Notes under the pieces: generated by a model
Told to the model about the DNA's origin: nothing
Databases searched by the model: none
Seen by the model: the letters and a program-made list of their open reading frames with translations, nothing else
Position numbers and translations under genes: made by a program
Shown: positions 1-10,258 of the stretch, piece by piece
Numbering within the stretch: the first letter of the stretch is position 1
Layout of the letters: every line of letters starts with the position of its first letter
Source: Pteria penguin
Lineage: Eukaryota; Mollusca; Bivalvia; Pterioida; Pteriidae
Length of the DNA stretch: 64,000 nt
NCBI GenBank assembly: GCA_035048485.1
Contig: CM068588.1
Coordinates: forward strand, 30,564,769-30,628,768
Direction: 5' to 3'

Positions 1-79
1 ACTTTAATTTATCTATTGTTTATATAGAAGTCGGAAATAAATAATGTTTATATATATATAGAAGTCGGAAATAAATAAT

Positions 80-125
<46 letters not shown>

Positions 126-2120
126 AAAATTTGCATTTAGAATGAAATACAAGTTCTGTGTCCTAAAATTGCAAAGAGCTTGTAAATTTTCTTCATACAT
201 GCTAAATTTGGATTCTAAAATATCTAGGTAAATACAATGAGAAATCAAGCATTTCCAGTAAATGATAATGTAAAGATTTTATAAAATGTCATGATATGGA
301 AAATGAATAAAGGTGTGACAGGGAAATTAATCATGAACAAGATAACCTTTGTTAAAAAGTAGATTATATATCATGTGAACAAATGTGAAAGTACCCAAAT
401 ATTAATGTTACTTTCAATCTATTGTTCTCTTAACCCTTACCTGTATACTCATTAGCTTGTAAAGTATGTGCATAGCATCTTTCTTGTGTGATGTTCATTG
501 ATCTCAGTCCAGGTAAAAGTATTGATTGTTTGTAATAAAAGATTTGATGTTCACTGTGTACCATGAATTAATTTCTCACTTGAATTATGTTCAGTAGTAC
601 AGTTGTTTATCAATTTTTGATATATTTATTCTGCCCTTTTCCTTTAGATTCCTCTTAACAGAAGCCAATTAGATTATGGAAATAAATACTGGGGTTTCCA
701 CTTCATGGTAATAGTTTGACTTTTAATTCTGTTTAAATACTGATTGAAAAAACTTCAAAGAGTTCCCAGTTCCAATGCAGGTAAATTGAAACTAAATTAA
801 CTAATGTAAATGTATACAAAGAAGTTCAGTTCATACAAATCAGTATTTTTATAACTTATATGTAGATGTATACAATGGTTAAAAACGTTTCAACATATCC
901 ATAAAATAACTTTTGGTTTTTAACTCTACTGGTCTTCCCAGTAGATCAGAAGATGTTCCGTTATAGATGCTGGATCACACCTGTAAACTGACTAAATTAT
1001 CACTGCTCCTCAACAGCAAGTCCTCTTCATCTTGGACTACGAACAGACGATAAGTTATGAATTGAAGTTGATGATGAATGATTTAAGATCTAACCAATTT
1101 CAAAATGCGTTCTGTGATGGCTTTTTCTAGTTTTTGACATGACTGTAGTTTGTCTTAAGTTAAATTATGATTTTGTTAAATGTTAAGATTATTTTCTCTT
1201 AGTTTTTTTTTTCACAAGAACAAATCCAAATGATATAGAAACCATTGTTGTATTTTAGAGTATTACTTACATTTGCACTGAAGTGATATATTAGTTGTTT
1301 AATTCTTCAGAATAGTAAGTCAATAGCATAAAGATTTCAAAATATTAAAAATTTCTTTAAAGAGTATATTAACAGCTCATTTTGTTGACAGCCTTATCCT
1401 TGATGCCGCTATTAAGGCATATCAATTTCTTGCATGAAATACGCATGTACTGCAAGGTTCTTGATAAAAATATAGTAATCTGTGTCTCAGTACTAAAGAT
1501 CTGTTTGACGTTTGTTTATATTAAAATATATATCTTGACTTGAGTAGAAGAAATAGCAAAATTGTTCGGTGAATGGTATTCTCTTCTTTTTCTTTTGCCA
1601 TCAATACTATTGAGAGCATTTAAGTCAGTGTCAAAGAGTGAATGTTTGTAAGACATCAAACAAAGAATCTCCTTTTTTTATATATATATTTTATGTTCAT
1701 GAATATTTGTCTTGAAAATGGGGAAAATAATTATTACCTACAGTCTGATTTATAACATAAGCATGTGTGAGGAAGGTTCTGTAATATTCACAGTATGTTT
1801 ATTGTTTTATTTTCCTTTCCAATAAAAGTTTATTGGGTACAACTGTACATGTAATACTATCTCATGATATATATTTATGTTGACTATGTTGCATTGAGTT
1901 TCAGTGCATATGCACATGTGTTGGTTTTGTAGGAATATGTGGACTTTAAAAAAATAAATAAATGTTTATTTATATTCTAAAAGCATGGTAGACTTTGTAA
2001 CATTACTTGTTAAATTTCAGAGTTTTATTAAATGATGGAATTTACCTTTTACAGTATATCTCTCATAACCATGAACATAATTTTAATTGAAATACATAAT
2101 CTTCTCCAAGAGCATATATA
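1..2120. other. AT-rich non-coding DNA with a short (TA)n tract
   Basis: I see no convincing gene here apart from the possible small exon listed separately. A (TA)n tract lies at about 88-122, next to a short direct duplication of a 30-odd-bp segment (about 27-90). Several AATAAA-like strings occur, as expected by chance at this AT content, so no polyadenylation site is called. Confidence 0.6.
648..707 (+). CDS. possible isolated 60-bp internal exon
   Basis: A pyrimidine-rich tract ending CCTTTAG comes just before 648, and a GTAATA donor follows 707. The 60 bp between form one open frame of 20 codons, phase 0 at both ends, including the stretch LDYGNKYWGFHFM. That composition (Tyr, Trp, Gly, His) is unlike translated AT-rich noise. 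I do not recognise the family and found no partner exon in the same phase, so it may be chance or an exon of a gene lying mostly to the left. Confidence 0.25.
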
Positions 2121-2391
2121 AGCCGGTGTAGCTTAGTGGATAAGGCTCTCGGCTCGTGATCGAGATTTCCCGGGTTCGACTCCTGCCCTGAGCGGACTTA
2201 AGTTCTGTCTTTCGGATGAAACAGTAATAACCGAGGTCCCGTGTCACGGTAGTTGCGGCACGTAAAAGATCCCTCACTGCTTCGTGTGGGTCCGTTGCAA
2301 AGGTCTAAATTTGTATGCAATGCATCAGGCAAATGCCGTCACCATATATGTGAAATAATCGTAGAGTGACGTAAAACAATATTCAGTCAGT
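2121..2391 (+). mobile_element. tRNA-derived SINE, first unit of a fused dimer
   Basis: The head contains a pol III A box (TAGCTTAGTGG) and B box (GGTTCGACTCC) in a tRNA-like layout. A roughly 200-bp body follows, with a conserved segment near CCCTCACTGCTTCGTG and a tail reaching GACGTAAAACAAT. The same body recurs at 2392-2611, 3772-4052 and 54096-54345. It resembles molluscan V-SINEs such as RUDI, but the exact family was not checked. The cloverleaf is not intact enough to call a working tRNA gene. Confidence 0.85.
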
Positions 2392-2611
2392 CGTGATCGA
2401 GAGGTCCCGGGTTCGACTCACACCCTGGATCCACTGGTGTTCTGTCTTTCGGATGAGACAGTAGAAACCGAGGTCGCGGTAGGCGTGGCACGTAAAAGAT
2501 CCCTCACTGCTTCGTGTGAGTCCGTTGCAAAGATCAAAATTTGTATGCAATGCATTAGGCAGATGCCGTCACCATATATGTGGAATAATCTTGGAGTGAC
2601 CTAAAACTGCC
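2392..2611 (+). mobile_element. 5'-truncated copy of the same SINE, fused head to tail
   Basis: It begins inside the tRNA head at the CGTGATCGAG string, at the point homologous to the first unit, and keeps the B box GGTTCGACTC. The body then matches 2175-2390 closely, with a small deletion around 2480. The A box is missing, so it probably cannot be transcribed on its own. The fusion looks like unequal recombination or template switching between two copies. Confidence 0.8.
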
Positions 2612-2954
2612 ACATAACACCAGGAGAAAGGGTATAGTAACGCTTATGTCAAACTGCCTTGGGGAATTTGTTTTACAAGCTCACACTGCAAAGGGAAGAA
2701 GTGTGACGTTAATGTTAAATACGAAATTAACTAGTGTCACCGAGATACCATTTCTGAAATATTTGTACTCATCATGACATATACAGCTTGTGACGACGGA
2801 TGTGCCGTTTCCAACGTCTTTGACTGCGAATGATACTAATTCCTGTACACGTACACCATCATGGCGGGTGTGACCCGTCGGCAGGGGATCCTTACTTCTC
2901 CATGGCACCTGATCCCAATTCTGTTATAACAGAGGTCCGTGCTTGCTTGTGTTA

Positions 2955-2955
<1 letters not shown>
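2612..2955 (+). mobile_element. PLE-associated end fragments running into a (CA)n tract
   Basis: The segment 2612-2790 matches 8660-8850, including the string CACACTGCAAAGGGAA and a following TGTGACNTTAATG. The segment 2863-2950 carries the cassette shared by the PLE ends of this window: a GGCGGGTGTG start, CAGGGGATCCTTACT, then GGCACCTGATCCCA. Two ORF fragments here, one on each strand, have no recognisable product and look like repeat noise. The piece probably derives from a PLE 3' region or a related non-autonomous element. Confidence 0.5.

Positions 2956-3015
<60 letters not shown>
2956..3015. repeat. (CA)n microsatellite
   Basis: About 30 uninterrupted CA repeats directly follow the PLE-type end. 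This placement fits the known insertion bias of some PLEs for microsatellites. Confidence 0.97.
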
Positions 3016-3017
<2 letters not shown>

Positions 3018-3036
3018 TAAATAATCACCATAGAAC

Positions 3037-3300
3037 AATTTTAAGGACAGAGCTATGCACACAAATTCATTTAAATTTGATATTTCAGTTCATACCGAAG
3101 CATTAAAATTTGGCTTTTGATATCCTTGAAAACTATAGTCCACCATTACTGGTATCGATCCATTGGTCATAATAAATATGAGATTCAAAAGAACCCATCC
3201 AAAGACAGAGCTATGTTAGAAGAATTAGTTTTTTAGCACTAAATTTGAAGTATATATTTCCAGTCGGTACAGAAGCACTGTTAAATGCTGTTTTGATGCC
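3037..3300 (-). repeat. two old fragments of the 350-bp pearl-like repeat
   Basis: Segments near 3040-3125 and 3195-3300 contain the reverse complement of the unit found at 30.4-32.1 kb. The shared strings are AAGGACAGAGCTATG and, further on, a TACAGAAGCACTG-like segment. They are diverged and incomplete. The stretch from 3301 to 3771 shows nothing I can name. Confidence 0.45.
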
Positions 3301-3771
3301 TTTCGGATATCTATCCAAACACGCATTCAGGGAATTTATTATGACAGTGATACTGAATTTATTGTGCCAAGCTCCTTATCCTGTTTTGTACTTTCCATCT
3401 GGAAGATGATCACTTGCTGAATTCATCGGAGAAGGAATAAAGCTGCAAAAAATGTGACCTGAAGCAAAGTACATCTCATTCCATAAAAAGTATCAGCAGG
3501 TATTATTCTTCCATAAATTCCTTTCTTTGCCTACTTTTTGTAAAGGAAAAGTCTCGACAAACGGAAGCCCTTATCATTGCTGGAACGAGCAAAGTACATG
3601 TACCTTTATAACCGATTTAAATCCGAAAATCGATTTCTCCATGAATATCCTACAAAGAAGTTTTCTGTAAGCACATTCTTGAATTTTTCAAACTCGGACC
3701 CAGATAAATATAAAACAAAATATTAAAACTAATTCGTTGCCAAATTAAATGATGTCTATTCAGTGATGCTG

Positions 3772-4052
3772 AAGCCGGTGTGGCCTGGTGGATAAGGTGC
3801 TGGGCTCGTGATTGAGAGGTCCCGGGTTCGACTCCCGCCCTGGGCGCACCGGTGTTATGGCTTTCGGATGAGACAGAAAAAAGCGAGGTCCCGTGTCACG
3901 GTAGACTTGGCACATTAAAGATTCATCAAAGCTTCGTGTGGGTCCGTTGCAAGGGTCTAAATTGTATGCAATGCATCATGCAGATGCTTCACCGTATATG
4001 TGAAATAATCGTGGAGTGACGTAAAACAATGGTCAATCAATCAATTAATCAT
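3772..4052 (+). mobile_element. full-length tRNA-derived SINE
   Basis: The head has A box TGGCCTGGTGG and B box GGTTCGACTCC, the body matches the SINE dimer at 2121-2611, and the tail is a (CAAT)-type repeat after GACGTAAAACAAT. This is the best-preserved copy in the window. Confidence 0.85.
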
Positions 4053-4189
4053 ATATTGTATTCCTATATACTGTACTTCTACATACTGTACTGTGATGCT
4101 GATGGCATTATCTGTGGAAATCGAAAATATAGATATTTGAAGAGCAAACTCATTACCAAACTGAGCCTAACAGAAAGAGCCAAATAAGC

Positions 4190-4335
4190 CATCTAAGGAC
4201 AGAGTCGTGCATGAGGAAGATATGCCTTTGTTTTAGAATAATTTATAAACTTTTTATAGCTCATTAATATTAATTTGAAGTAAATTTTTTTCGAGTAAAT
4301 ACAGAGGTACTGAAATCCGAGATACAAAGTTACAA
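4190..4335 (-). repeat. diverged fragment of the 350-bp repeat
   Basis: The start CTAAGGACAGAG and a later GAGGTACTGAAA-type segment match the reverse complement of the satellite unit at 30.4-32.1 kb. From 4336 to 4960 I see no recognisable feature; the ORFs there are short and look random. Confidence 0.45.
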
Positions 4336-4964
4336 TAAGTAATTGGTAAAACTTTCTCTCGATAGCTTTTGATATGGTATGAGAGAATTCCAGATAAAGA
4401 CTTGGTACAATTCCATCTCTGTATTTTATGATGGTTTGAGAAGATAAGAGATAGTATTAACGCTTGGAATAATTAATTTGTTCTCTGTAAGTTTGTAATA
4501 TGGTATAAGAGATCTTACAAATATTACATAAGCACCTGGAAAAATTTCATCAATAGCCATTACAGATTGTAATTCAATGGCTTTCCATCTCATACTCTTG
4601 AATATCAAACAAAGATATTACAATTGTTTCCCATGACAAGGGTGTGCCATATCTTCATGGTCATTTTTAGCTTATGAACAAATTAGATGTATGACTTCTA
4701 CCTCGGTAGTATTTGTTCAGATAGGAGAGTTCTTTTATGTGACATAACACTTCCTGTGTTTGTACATTTTTATACATAACATTCATGATGGATTGACCCA
4801 AATGTGTATCTGGCCATTTATTTATCATGTGTCTTGACTGTATAGTCACTTATAATATCAGAATAAGTTATAAAAAAGCTTATATATTAAAAAATTGTCA
4901 GAATTATAATTATAAGTTTTAATTTCAATGTAATGGTCCATGAAAAATTACAGTATACTAGTAT

Positions 4965-5150
4965 ACTTCCTTTGATTGTGCTGCTTTTACGGAGGGTGGG
5001 AAGGTGGGCGGCCGTAAACCGGTTAACCACACCAATTGAGAGACGTTTGTTACTTCAATTGACCGTTCCAAGTCGGTATCGTAACCGCAGCACAATCGGA
5101 TATTTTTGTAATGTCGTTACGTATATATTATGTTATTGTCATTTTTTTGT
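4965..5150 (+). mobile_element. PLE 3'-end fragment, family 1
   Basis: The segment holds the conserved 3' block of family 1: GGGAAGGTGGG, then GTAAACCGGTTAACC, then AAGTCGGTATCGTAA, and a TTTTTGTAATGTC string. The same order follows the reverse-transcriptase frame of the copy at 11820-11960. No coding sequence is attached, so this is a strongly 5'-truncated insertion. A second copy at 5505-5745 faces it in the opposite orientation. Confidence 0.75.
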
Positions 5151-5504
5151 GTGCAGGTCCTTGTTGATTTGTGTCATACAGCTTTGTTAGATATCTTCTA
5201 TTTTCTCTTTGATAAGGTAGTTTAGTGTCCTGGCCTTCGTTGAAATTTGAACCTGAGGTTCTTGTGGGTGGTGGGTGGTAAAATGTTGCCCTCACTGTCC
5301 TTTCAGGTCTAAAATAAAGTAGATTCAAAGTAATAAAATATAAAGGACATTTTGACAAAATGTCAATAACGTTTTTTATATAGAAAGTGAAGAAAAAATT
5401 TGCAAGTATTCTTGGTCTTGGTCCAGAGAGGCAATAGTGCGAACGTCATTGAACGTAAGACAAATGTTTGTGCATTAAAAAACCTTCAATTAATAAGAGG
5501 GAAA

Positions 5505-5745
5505 GGGAAAGATATCTGACTTAGCTGTAGGGCAGAAGTCAACCAGGAGATGTACAATAAACGTTGGTAACAAGTAATGCAGTACCTGCAATGACATTAC
5601 AAAGATATTGATTGTATAACAGATGCGATACCGACTTAGGACGGTGAAATGAGTACGAAACGATACTCAATTGGTGTGGTTAACCGGTTTTCGGGCCCAT
5701 CTTCCCACTCATCGCAAATGCAGTAACATCAAAGGATACACGTTT
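5505..5745 (-). mobile_element. PLE 3'-end fragment, family 1, opposite orientation
   Basis: Read on the minus strand it repeats the block at 4965-5150, with ACCGGTTAACCACACC and TAAGTCGGTATCG, and continues about 130 bp further to a TCTGCCCTACAGC tail. The two copies point at each other, tail to tail, with about 350 bp between them. No reverse-transcriptase sequence is attached. Confidence 0.75.
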
Positions 5746-5944
5746 CATCTACACTTATCAAACTTTCTCCAGCTTACAAGAGAAAATTAAATGGTTGATA
5801 AATCATATTTATCAATACAATGGAAAACAAATATTAAATCCTAGTCTAGATTTGATTATAGAGAGAGTAGTATCAAACCTGGCATGGGGCGAATTGTGTC
5901 ACTAAATATGACTTTGTATACAAGTTTGTACTTTCGTATGATGA

Positions 5945-6100
5945 TGCATGCAAACAGGAGACGCTTACTCTCCCCGGGCACCTGACTTCACCTCGGAATT
6001 TTTCAATATTTCGGGGTTCACAACAGTTTCCTTTTGAAACTTACACGATTTTGTATCTGTCCTTGGACTTTGAGAATGATTAACGGTTTGGTACTTCTTA
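5945..6100 (+). mobile_element. PLE 3'-end fragment with the shared cassette
   Basis: It opens with the cassette (GGAGACGCTTACTCTCC, CCGGGCACCTGAC) and continues to a GGTACTTCTTA end. An inverted relative lies at 10085-10258. The layout is that of the family-2 3' end at 21690-22065. From 6101 to 6668 nothing is recognised. Confidence 0.6.
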
Positions 6101-6938
6101 GATATTGATGATGATCCTCTCAATAGTAATTGAATGCCAAGATATTCAGTCAGTTCAACGAAACATTGTACCCATCGCCGTTGTCTGTCATCGGCGGGGA
6201 ATTGTCACCAACGTGGTGAACTCAATATCAAAGTTCGAAACTGAAACTGTCTTTGAAAAAAAACCCGCTAAAGTAACTATGTTTATTGTCTTCTCAACGG
6301 CATTAAGTTTATCTGAGGTCAGAAGAGTATATAAATATACTGAAATATATAGTAATTGGCGATGACTTTATAAAGTTCAGTATACCTAATTAGACAACGA
6401 GTAAGAGTATTTTAGAGAAAGTTAATGCTCAACCAAAACTGGATGCGGAACAAAACTCAAATCATCAGGGAAGAGAATCTCTCCTATTGGTTAGATATAT
6501 AAATCTCACAAATATTTTAGATCCTCCACAGTGTCTTGGTGAATTTAAGAGGTGATGCAACATGAAGGGATTGATATATGCACGTTCAAGGCGCACTCCA
6601 CGAGAGGCACCACTACTTCAAAGCTTTTAAGCTTATAAGTTCTTTTTGTACAACATATTTTAAGAATGAAAAAAAAAAAGAAAAAAGAGGAGTTACCGGC
6701 TCAGTTATGTGGCAGAAGTTACCATGGAGCTATACAATACATGAATATAAATAATATAATAGAACATTTAACACATTACAAAAATATTTGATTGTAGTGC
6801 AATTACGATACCGACTTAGGACGGTCATTTAATTTGACAAAAGCCAAACAAATGGTGTGGTTAACCGGTTTACGGGCCCACCTTCCCACTCACCGTAACA
6901 GCAGAACAATCAAAAGACGTGTATTTAAAAATTTATAA

Positions 6939-7172
6939 ATAATCCTCCATGTAAAGAACAAGGGTAAACAGGTATCGCATATTGAGAGGTCGTCAAAATA
7001 TAAACACGTAAATTATTGTAAAACACATAATGGTATAAGTGGTATAAATGGTATAAATAATCCTCCATGTAAAGAACAAGGGTAAACAGGTATCGCATAT
7101 TGAGAGGTCGTCAAAATATAAACACGTAAGGTATTGTAAAACACATAATGGTATAAAATATATGCGACATCA
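6939..7172 (-). repeat. 117-bp tandem duplication inside the PLE 3' region
   Basis: The segment starting AATAATCCTCCATGTAAAG at about 6939 recurs at about 7056, a spacing of 117 bp, with few differences. The plus-strand sister copy has only one unit, so the duplication arose after the copies separated. Confidence 0.85.
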
Positions 7173-8433
7173 ACATGATAAACTGTGCTCTGCCAGTCTG
7201 AAAGCGAGCTAAGACCCTAGATCTGTAGGAGTCCCGACTAACAGTCAGAGGGGACGAGGTTCAGGACCATGTCTCCTCTGAAAGAGGTTTGGACAAGGCC
7301 CGTCATATAGTCCCCACCGCCCTGTTAGTCAGCGTGCAACGTTCAAGTAAAAGTCTGCATAAGGCTGTAGAGGGGCCAAATACAAGATCTATAGTCTTTT
7401 TGATGATCTCAATATCATATTGTCTATTTAGGAGACATTTGACTATTTTATTACATGATAAAATAAAGTTATCGGAGCCTTTTACTTTCCTTAGTTTATA
7501 TACGAGATCACCGTAAAAATTAGGATGGGAAATTCCATTGGATTCATACTGTTGAAAAGAAATATTTCCAAATTTAGATAGAAGTTCTGAATAAGATCTG
7601 AAGAATTTGCTGAATGTTTTTCTTAGCTTGTGATATCTGTAACCCTGAATTAAAAGTTTAGTAGTAATTTGTAAATTTCGTTTATGAAAGTCCAAAACAT
7701 CGGTGCAGCCTCTGACAAATCGAACTAATTGAGATATATAGATACCATATGATGGGAGTCGAGGGACATCGCCATCCAAGTAAGGGAAATTTACAATAGG
7801 AAATCCAAAATCCTCACGTTTATCATAAATATTAGTATATATTAGGTTGTTGATAATTTTGATGTTTAAATCTAAGAAAGGTGTAGATTTATCTCAAGTA
7901 TTAGCTTTATTCAATGTGAGCTCTGGTGGATATATTTCTGATATAAATTGTTCGAATTCAGGGTTGTCGATAACCAAAATGTCATCCAGATATCTGCAAG
8001 TATTATTAAATTTGTCAATGAGGTCAAAACGTTTAGATTTTTGAATAGAAACCATAAAATCCCTCTCATAACAATAAAGAAATAAATCTGCTATCAGAGG
8101 CGCGCAGTTAGTACCCATAGGAATCCCAACTATCTGTTGATATATCTTGCCATCAAATTGCACAAAAATATTATTCATGAGAAAATCTAGTGCTTTACAT
8201 AATTCCTTGCAAGTCCAGTATTTATATGAAGTATATTGTTTGTTGGAAAAGAATCCAGAGTTATTGGAAGTACATATGTACGTTAAGAATGGCAAATGGA
8301 ATGGCAAATGGACATCAGAATGTACGTTCAAAAAATTATATAATAGAGCTATAGTATGGAAGGCTGAGAATTTATGTATTCTCAGATGCAGTTTTAAGAT
8401 AGGAAGGACATTTAAAGAAATCTGATATTTGGA

Positions 8434-8490
8434 GGAGAGACCAGGCGCCCGGGAAGAATAAGCGTCTCCTGTTTGGCTAGCCACACCCGC
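8434..8490 (-). mobile_element. shared PLE cassette at the 5' edge of the family 1 copy
   Basis: The plus strand reads GAGACCAGGCGCCCGGGAAG followed by TAAGCGTCTCCTG. This is the block found at many PLE ends in the window. On the minus strand it translates as GDAYSSRAPGL in frame with the reverse transcriptase downstream, so it may be coding as well as structural. Confidence 0.65.
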
Positions 8491-8505
8491 AATGAATGGA
8501 CTCAC

Positions 8506-8590
8506 ATATATTATTTATATTCTTGTGTTGTATAGCTCCATGGTGACTTCTGCCACATAACTGAGCCAGTAACTCTTTTTTTCTTTCACA
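8506..8590 (+). mobile_element. inverted copy of the PLE 3' tail
   Basis: This 85-bp block (with TGGTGACTTCTGCCACATAA) is the terminal 3' tail of family 1, in plus orientation. It lies directly beyond the 5' edge of the minus-strand element, whose own tail is at 6669-6760. The element is therefore bounded by the same sequence in inverted orientation. Confidence 0.8.
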
Positions 8591-8659
8591 TACATAAAAA
8601 GAATTGTAATTAAGATCTGTATATGTAAGTGAATGTGAACCAACTCTGTGTAGAAAGTG

Positions 8660-8850
8660 TCATTGCCACATAACATCAGGGAAAATAAGTCAAACCCTCC
8701 GCGGGGAACGTTTCTACGTACTACACACTGCAAAGGGAATTAGTGTGACATTAATGCAAGATACGAAAGTAACTGGTGTCCAGTGACTATGACGATAACA
8801 ACTATGTACCACAACAGAGATTCACATTCAAAATTGTCACGTTAAACACG
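8660..8850 (+). repeat. dispersed repeat also seen at 2612-2790 and 18120-18190
   Basis: The strings TGCCACATAACATCAGG, CACACTGCAAAGGGAA and ACGAAAGTAACTGGTGTC recur in the same order near 2.6 kb, and in part near 18.1 kb, always close to a PLE end. It may be a PLE 5' untranslated or promoter part. From 8851 to 9456 I recognise only a weak match to the 350-bp repeat around 9350. Confidence 0.5.
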
Positions 8851-9456
8851 GAAGGAGTAAGTTATGCGAAAATAATGAAGATATGGAACTATACGAAAAT
8901 GCTAAGGTGTAATAAGTTCATCCCTAACAGTCTTTTTCCTTAGGTCTTCATTTTTATAACGGACATATTCAATGTTATCATCGCACTATTACAACAACGT
9001 CTACTTTAAAGCTCCTCATTTTCTGTATACATTACGAAGTTGTCACGCAGTTGTGATATCTAGTTTTTAAGACAATGCAAGGAGGATAGATGCGATGGTA
9101 AACATCAATTTAAAACTCCTTTGATTAACGGGATGACTTAGATCTAACAGTAATTCAAGTAAAAGTCACATGAGAAAACAATGCATTCCGTGCTATTTTA
9201 TCCCAGTATAAGTGTACGTTGCTGTTAATTTGAGATTGTATGGAGTGTTATTGATAAAATAGATACCTACATGTCAATGGGTCTGTTCTTTGATAAAATT
9301 TAAATTCATAAATTATTGATATTGATTATGGTACCTTTCACCATTTCAAGGACAGCAAAGTTATATTCATTCCTTTAAGATATTGATTTATTAAAGATTT
9401 TGAGACCATCTAATTTTCGTATTTGGTGAAACGTTATCCAATTGAAATTTAAACTA

Positions 9457-10056
9457 GGGTCCGGCGCCATGAACTGACAATATGCTTAAGTATTTCATTT
9501 TGATTCATTCCATTATCAAACACATATGTTGTCGAAATGCGCATCTGGTGCATAAAAATTAAAAGGCATATATTTTCTATATTTATTATAACCACTAGGC
9601 CGGTGTCATTGCTGGTAGACTGACAGTTCCCGAGGGCATCATGAGTCTAGTTTTCAGTGATTTTGTACTGACTTGAAATATATACTTAAAATTTTCCATC
9701 ATGAAATTATGTAATTTACTCTAAAACTAAGGAGTATCTCCCTCATGCATAGCTCTGTCCTTAGATTGATACTTTGGTTACCTGTTTCGGTCATTTCAGT
9801 TTCTACTCTGCTCTTCAAATATTTATATAATATGAGAATTTCAACCATTCGGCCACGAGCATCACTGAAGAGACATAAGTTGTCGAAATGCGCATCTGGT
9901 GCAAAAATTAAAAGGTATATATTTTCTATATCTATTACTGAAAATAAATTGTATAGAATAAAACTCAATAAAATCCAAATCTAAGTTCTTTGTTGAGCAG
10001 AAGAATTTGAAAAATATGACTTAAGTATATTCTCAGTTTATGGCACCGGACCTTAG
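9457..10056. mobile_element. TIR-bounded MITE-like (pearl-like) element with internal 351-bp repeat
   Basis: The left end GGTCCGGCGCCATGAACTGA is matched in reverse complement by the right end (TTTATGGCACCGGACC), and the similarity runs over about 35 bp to CTTAAGT. Inside, the motif TGTCGAAATGCGCATCTGG occurs near 9531 and 9882, giving one full 351-bp repeat unit plus flanks. The unit is the same one that forms the satellite at 30.4-32.1 kb. No transposase is encoded. The design (inverted ends, tandem core) resembles the pearl elements described in bivalves. Confidence 0.7.
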
Positions 10057-10084
10057 GTTTTTTTCTTGAGTAATATCAAGGTCT

Positions 10085-10258
10085 CTATATTAACAATTGC
10101 CAAAGTTTAAGTACCGTTAATCATTCTCAAAGTCCAAGGACAAAATCGTGTAAGTTTCAAAAAGGAACTGTTGTGAAACCCGAAATACTAAAAAAATCCG
10201 AGGTGAGACCAGGTGCCCGGGGAGAGTAAATGTCTCCTCTCTGCATGCATCATCCGTC
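10085..10258 (-). mobile_element. PLE 3'-end fragment with the shared cassette
   Basis: On the minus strand this is the same sequence as 5945-6100: cassette first (GAGACATTTACTCTCCCCGG), ending near GGTACTTAAAC. Its cassette side abuts the start of the plus-strand reverse transcriptase at about 10259, so two elements are joined head to head. Confidence 0.65.

Larger units (their letters stand above)
6669..8495 (-). pseudogene. Penelope-like reverse transcriptase, family 1, with in-frame TGA codons
   Basis: On the minus strand one frame runs from 8505 down to 7261 and is interrupted only by TGA, at 7894-7896, 7303-7305 and 7261-7263. It encodes the core of a PLE-type reverse transcriptase: GIPMGTNCAPLIADLFLYCYE (shown in part by GIPMGTN and APLIADLF), the catalytic RYLDD box, then YDKREDFGFPIVNFPYLDG and PSYGIYISQLVRF. 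No C-terminal GIY-YIG nuclease follows, as expected for PLEs with an N-terminal nuclease (Naiad-like) or none. The fingers region upstream of TYICTSNN is replaced by unrelated sequence, so this copy is chimeric. The 3' region (6669-7200) holds a 117-bp tandem duplication. The copy is about 1.6 kb, nearly identical to the inverted copy at 10560-12050. Whether the TGA codons are lesions or recoding signals is discussed in the findings. Confidence 0.8.

Noticed and set aside
2121..2200. Functional tRNA gene
   Set aside because: A and B boxes are present, but the acceptor and anticodon arms do not close, and the unit continues into a SINE body repeated elsewhere.
2830..3024. Frame with a long Thr-His run
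   Set aside because: It is the (CA)n microsatellite joined to a repeat end, not a gene.
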